Positions 21,340 through 22,941 of a stretch of 22,941 bases of DNA are shown piece by piece; the first letter of the stretch is position 1; every line of letters starts with the position of its first letter. Location of the stretch: contig JAHQWX010000001.1 of the NCBI GenBank assembly GCA_029856375.1, positions 1 to 22,941 of the forward strand, read 5' to 3'. The notes beneath the pieces were generated by a model. That model saw nothing but the letters and a program-made list of their open reading frames with translations, made no database searches and was not told the DNA's origin. Both the position numbers and the translations under genes were made by a program. The DNA comes from Promethearchaeia archaeon. Lineage in GTDB: Archaea; Asgardarchaeota; Lokiarchaeia; Sigyniarchaeales; SOKP01.

Positions 21340-22392
21340 ATGGTACTGTACCCCACCTTTGGTAATTGGATATCGATTGACATTCTTAATAGTTTAGATT
21401 CTTTCGCGTTAATAACAATGAAGGAACCTTGGGAAATTTTAAGCCCTAAAGTGGAAAAAAAACCTAACATCTTAACTTTTAATCAAAACATGGATATCGA
21501 ACACTTAGAGAATCTTGCTAACACTTTCAACGAAAATTTCACAATTAAGAATGTTGTAGGATTAGGGGGAGGGACCGCTTGCGATACAGCAAAGTTTCTC
21601 GCTTGGCAACTAGGTCAATCATCTAACGAACAAATTAATTTATATCTAATCCCTTCGATTATTTCAGTTGATGCTTTCCTCTGTTCATCTATTGCAGTTC
21701 GAGAAGGTGGAAAAGTAAAATATGTTGGTGAAAGTCACCCAGAAGAGATTATCGTTGATTACGACCTAATTAAAGAAGCACCTCCCTATTTGAATAGAGC
21801 GGGAGTATCTGATACCATTTCAATTACGAGTGCACTGGGAGATTGGAAGATCGCTCACGAGAAAATGAACGAAAAATTTGATCAAAACATATTTAATCGC
21901 GCAAAACATATCGTAGTTGATTTAATGAAACATAGGGAAGATATTAGAGATGTTTCTGAATCCGGTATAAGAGCCATTGTTGATGGTTTTTACAAAGAAG
22001 TAGCATTATGCGATGAATGGGGTAACGCGCGTCCAGAAGAGGGAAGCGAACACTTTTTTGCATACTGTCTCGAATCGATCACGCACCAACATTACATACA
22101 TGGAAATTTAATTGGGATGGCCGTCTTAATTAGCCTTTATCTTCAAGAAGATTACGCTGAGTTTGAAATTGACGAATTATATCAATTTTTTAGTGATATT
22201 CTAATAAATATTTCTCCAGAATTTCAAGGGATTACTGAGGGAAATATTGAGACTACATTGAATTCTATAAAGAGTTATGTACTTGATGAGAAGCTGTTTT
22301 ATTCAGTGTATAATTTAGATGAGTTAACTCTCAATAACGATAAACTAAAGGAAATAATTAATATGTTAAAAAAAATAAAAAAAAAGGATTAA
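21340..22392 (+). CDS. sn-Glycerol-1-phosphate dehydrogenase-like protein (iron-containing alcohol dehydrogenase fold)
   Basis: A 350-residue protein of the EgsA/AraM group within the iron-type alcohol dehydrogenase fold. EgsA makes sn-glycerol-1-phosphate, the backbone of archaeal lipids, from dihydroxyacetone phosphate with NAD(P)H. The nucleotide site is GLGGGTACDTAKFLAW (74-89). SVDAF follows in place of the family's SxDA/ASPF segment. NRAGVSDTIS (152-161), TSALGDWKIA and GNARPEEGSEHFFAYCLE (228-245) match the metal and substrate region, with IHGNLIGMAV (253-262). The probable metal ligands D158, H238 and H254 are all present. Canonical archaeal enzymes have SSRPASGSEH at the middle motif, here NARPEEGSEH, so the substrate may differ. 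It is divergent from the acyl-CoA dehydrogenase gene and ends two bases from the convergent DUF35 gene. Confidence 0.8.
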   Translation: MVLYPTFGNWISIDILNSLDSFALITMKEPWEILSPKVEKKPNILTFNQNMDIEHLENLANTFNENFTIKNVVGLGGGTACDTAKFLAWQLGQSSNEQINLYLIPSIISVDAFLCSSIAVREGGKVKYVGESHPEEIIVDYDLIKEAPPYLNRAGVSDTISITSALGDWKIAHEKMNEKFDQNIFNRAKHIVVDLMKHREDIRDVSESGIRAIVDGFYKEVALCDEWGNARPEEGSEHFFAYCLESITHQHYIHGNLIGMAVLISLYLQEDYAEFEIDELYQFFSDILINISPEFQGITEGNIETTLNSIKSYVLDEKLFYSVYNLDELTLNNDKLKEIINMLKKIKKKD

Positions 22393-22393
22393 T

Positions 22394-22873
22394 TTATATT
22401 TCTTCCCAATACAGAATGTCTTTAATCGTTCCTTCCCTGGTTTCTTGTGGTTTTAATATCGCTTTTACTTTAATTCCACTTAGGTCTTTATTAATATCGG
22501 CAGTTTTAACTACTCCTAACATCGCGCCATCGGTTTTATCTATATCAATTAATGCTATAACTTCAGGATTCGCTAATTTTTCTCCATGAGCATCAAGCAT
22601 TACTACAGTAAAAAGTCTTACTGTGCCTGCTGCTGGAACTTCTGCCCAGTCGTCGTCAGTAATCTCTTGATAACAATCTTCGCAATACAATCTTGGAGGA
22701 AACAATACTTTATTGCATTTTGAGCATTTTGTTGCCAAAAAGGTATCCATTTGCTTTAAATGCTTAAAGAATTTATCTCCAGCAGCACCGCTCGGATAGA
22801 AATAGTCTGCTTGCATATTGCCTCTCCAATGCATTGGAGTTGTTGGATCGGTCTGTTTTTCAATAAATCCCAT
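22394..22873 (-). CDS. DUF35 OB-fold / zinc-ribbon acyl-CoA-associated protein
   Basis: A 159-residue protein of the DUF35 (ChsH2-like) family. An N-terminal helix (FFKHLKQMDTFLATKC) leads into a rubredoxin-like zinc ribbon with C50, C53, C64 and C67 (CSKCNKVLFPPRLYCEDC). An OB-fold follows (about 78-155) ending GTIKDILYWEEI. Members bind acyl-CoA and join thiolases, HMG-CoA synthase or acyl-CoA hydratases as an essential subunit. GGAGGTGG at 22880-22887, within the end of the upstream gene, lies six bases before the ATG. The ATG overlaps the upstream stop by one base (TAATG), which implies coupled translation with the second DUF35-like protein. The partner thiolase is presumably outside the window. 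Confidence 0.9.
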   Translation of the reverse strand: MGFIEKQTDPTTPMHWRGNMQADYFYPSGAAGDKFFKHLKQMDTFLATKCSKCNKVLFPPRLYCEDCYQEITDDDWAEVPAAGTVRLFTVVMLDAHGEKLANPEVIALIDIDKTDGAMLGVVKTADINKDLSGIKVKAILKPQETREGTIKDILYWEEI

Positions 22874-22941
22874 TAAACTCCACCTCCAGCTGGTTTAAAG
22901 TATTTAATATCCGTGATGGAACCTGTTCTTTCGTTCTCTGG
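22873..22941 (-). CDS. C-terminal end of a gene upstream of the DUF35 gene (partial)
   Basis: On the minus strand, an open frame enters from the window edge and ends at TAA 22875-22873, overlapping the next ATG. Its last 22 residues end GSITDIKYFKPAGGGV. The piece ERTGSITDIKYF parallels TREGTIKDILYW at the end of the DUF35 protein downstream, so this is probably a second DUF35-like protein. Only the tail is visible, and the assignment rests on that short resemblance and the tight coupling. Confidence 0.6.
   Translation of the reverse strand, partial: PENERTGSITDIKYFKPAGGGV

Noticed and set aside
1..22941. tRNA, rRNA, CRISPR arrays, insertion sequences and a replication origin
   Set aside because: I looked for tRNA T-arm patterns, regularly spaced repeats, transposase motifs and terminal inverted repeats by eye and saw none; a covariance-model search was not possible here.

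Overview
The window is AT-rich DNA that looks archaeal and most likely comes from an Asgard archaeon (Promethearchaeota, perhaps Loki-like). This is inferred from gene content and signals, not from a marker gene. The pointers are a geranylgeranyl-reductase-family flavoprotein, a glycerol-1-phosphate-dehydrogenase-like enzyme, archaeal TATA-type boxes 20-40 bases before several starts, Shine-Dalgarno sites before other genes, paired DUF35 acyl-CoA proteins, and two seven-helix membrane proteins whose soluble tails resemble longin/roadblock folds. No rRNA, tRNA, CRISPR array or insertion sequence was seen.

Layout. 1-1,000: the end of a ZIP metal transporter followed by a DtxR-type metal-sensing repressor. 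1,050-3,230: an unrecognised protein, a small ribbon-helix-helix regulator with a likely operator in its promoter, and a zinc-finger-like protein on the opposite strand. 3,400-7,400: a sugar-isomerase-like TIM barrel, a zinc-type dehydrogenase and a TIGR04076-type small protein in one direction, facing a GH39-like glycoside hydrolase. 7,500-13,560: single genes in alternating orientation: a NIPA-like membrane protein, an MFS carrier, a cysteine-rich iron-sulphur protein, a Gfo/Idh/MocA oxidoreductase and an Old-Yellow-Enzyme relative with a C-terminal iron-sulphur motif.

13,600-16,800 is the least familiar part. A small gene broken by one in-frame TAG converges on a three-gene minus-strand operon. 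The operon holds a protein built from two copies of a 101-residue unit, then two paralogous proteins with seven membrane helices and a longin-like C-terminal domain. I regard this operon as the best candidate for an undescribed system, possibly sensory or membrane-associated.

17,000-22,941: the geranylgeranyl-reductase-like enzyme, a remnant of a small gene, a class II glutamine amidotransferase with a helical partner gene, an acyl-CoA dehydrogenase with an isovaleryl-CoA-dehydrogenase-type active site, the glycerol-1-phosphate-dehydrogenase-like protein, and a tandem pair of DUF35 proteins (one cut by the window edge). Together these suggest lipid and acyl-CoA metabolism beside carbohydrate oxidation. 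Genes are tightly packed, and most convergent pairs are separated by fewer than 20 bases.
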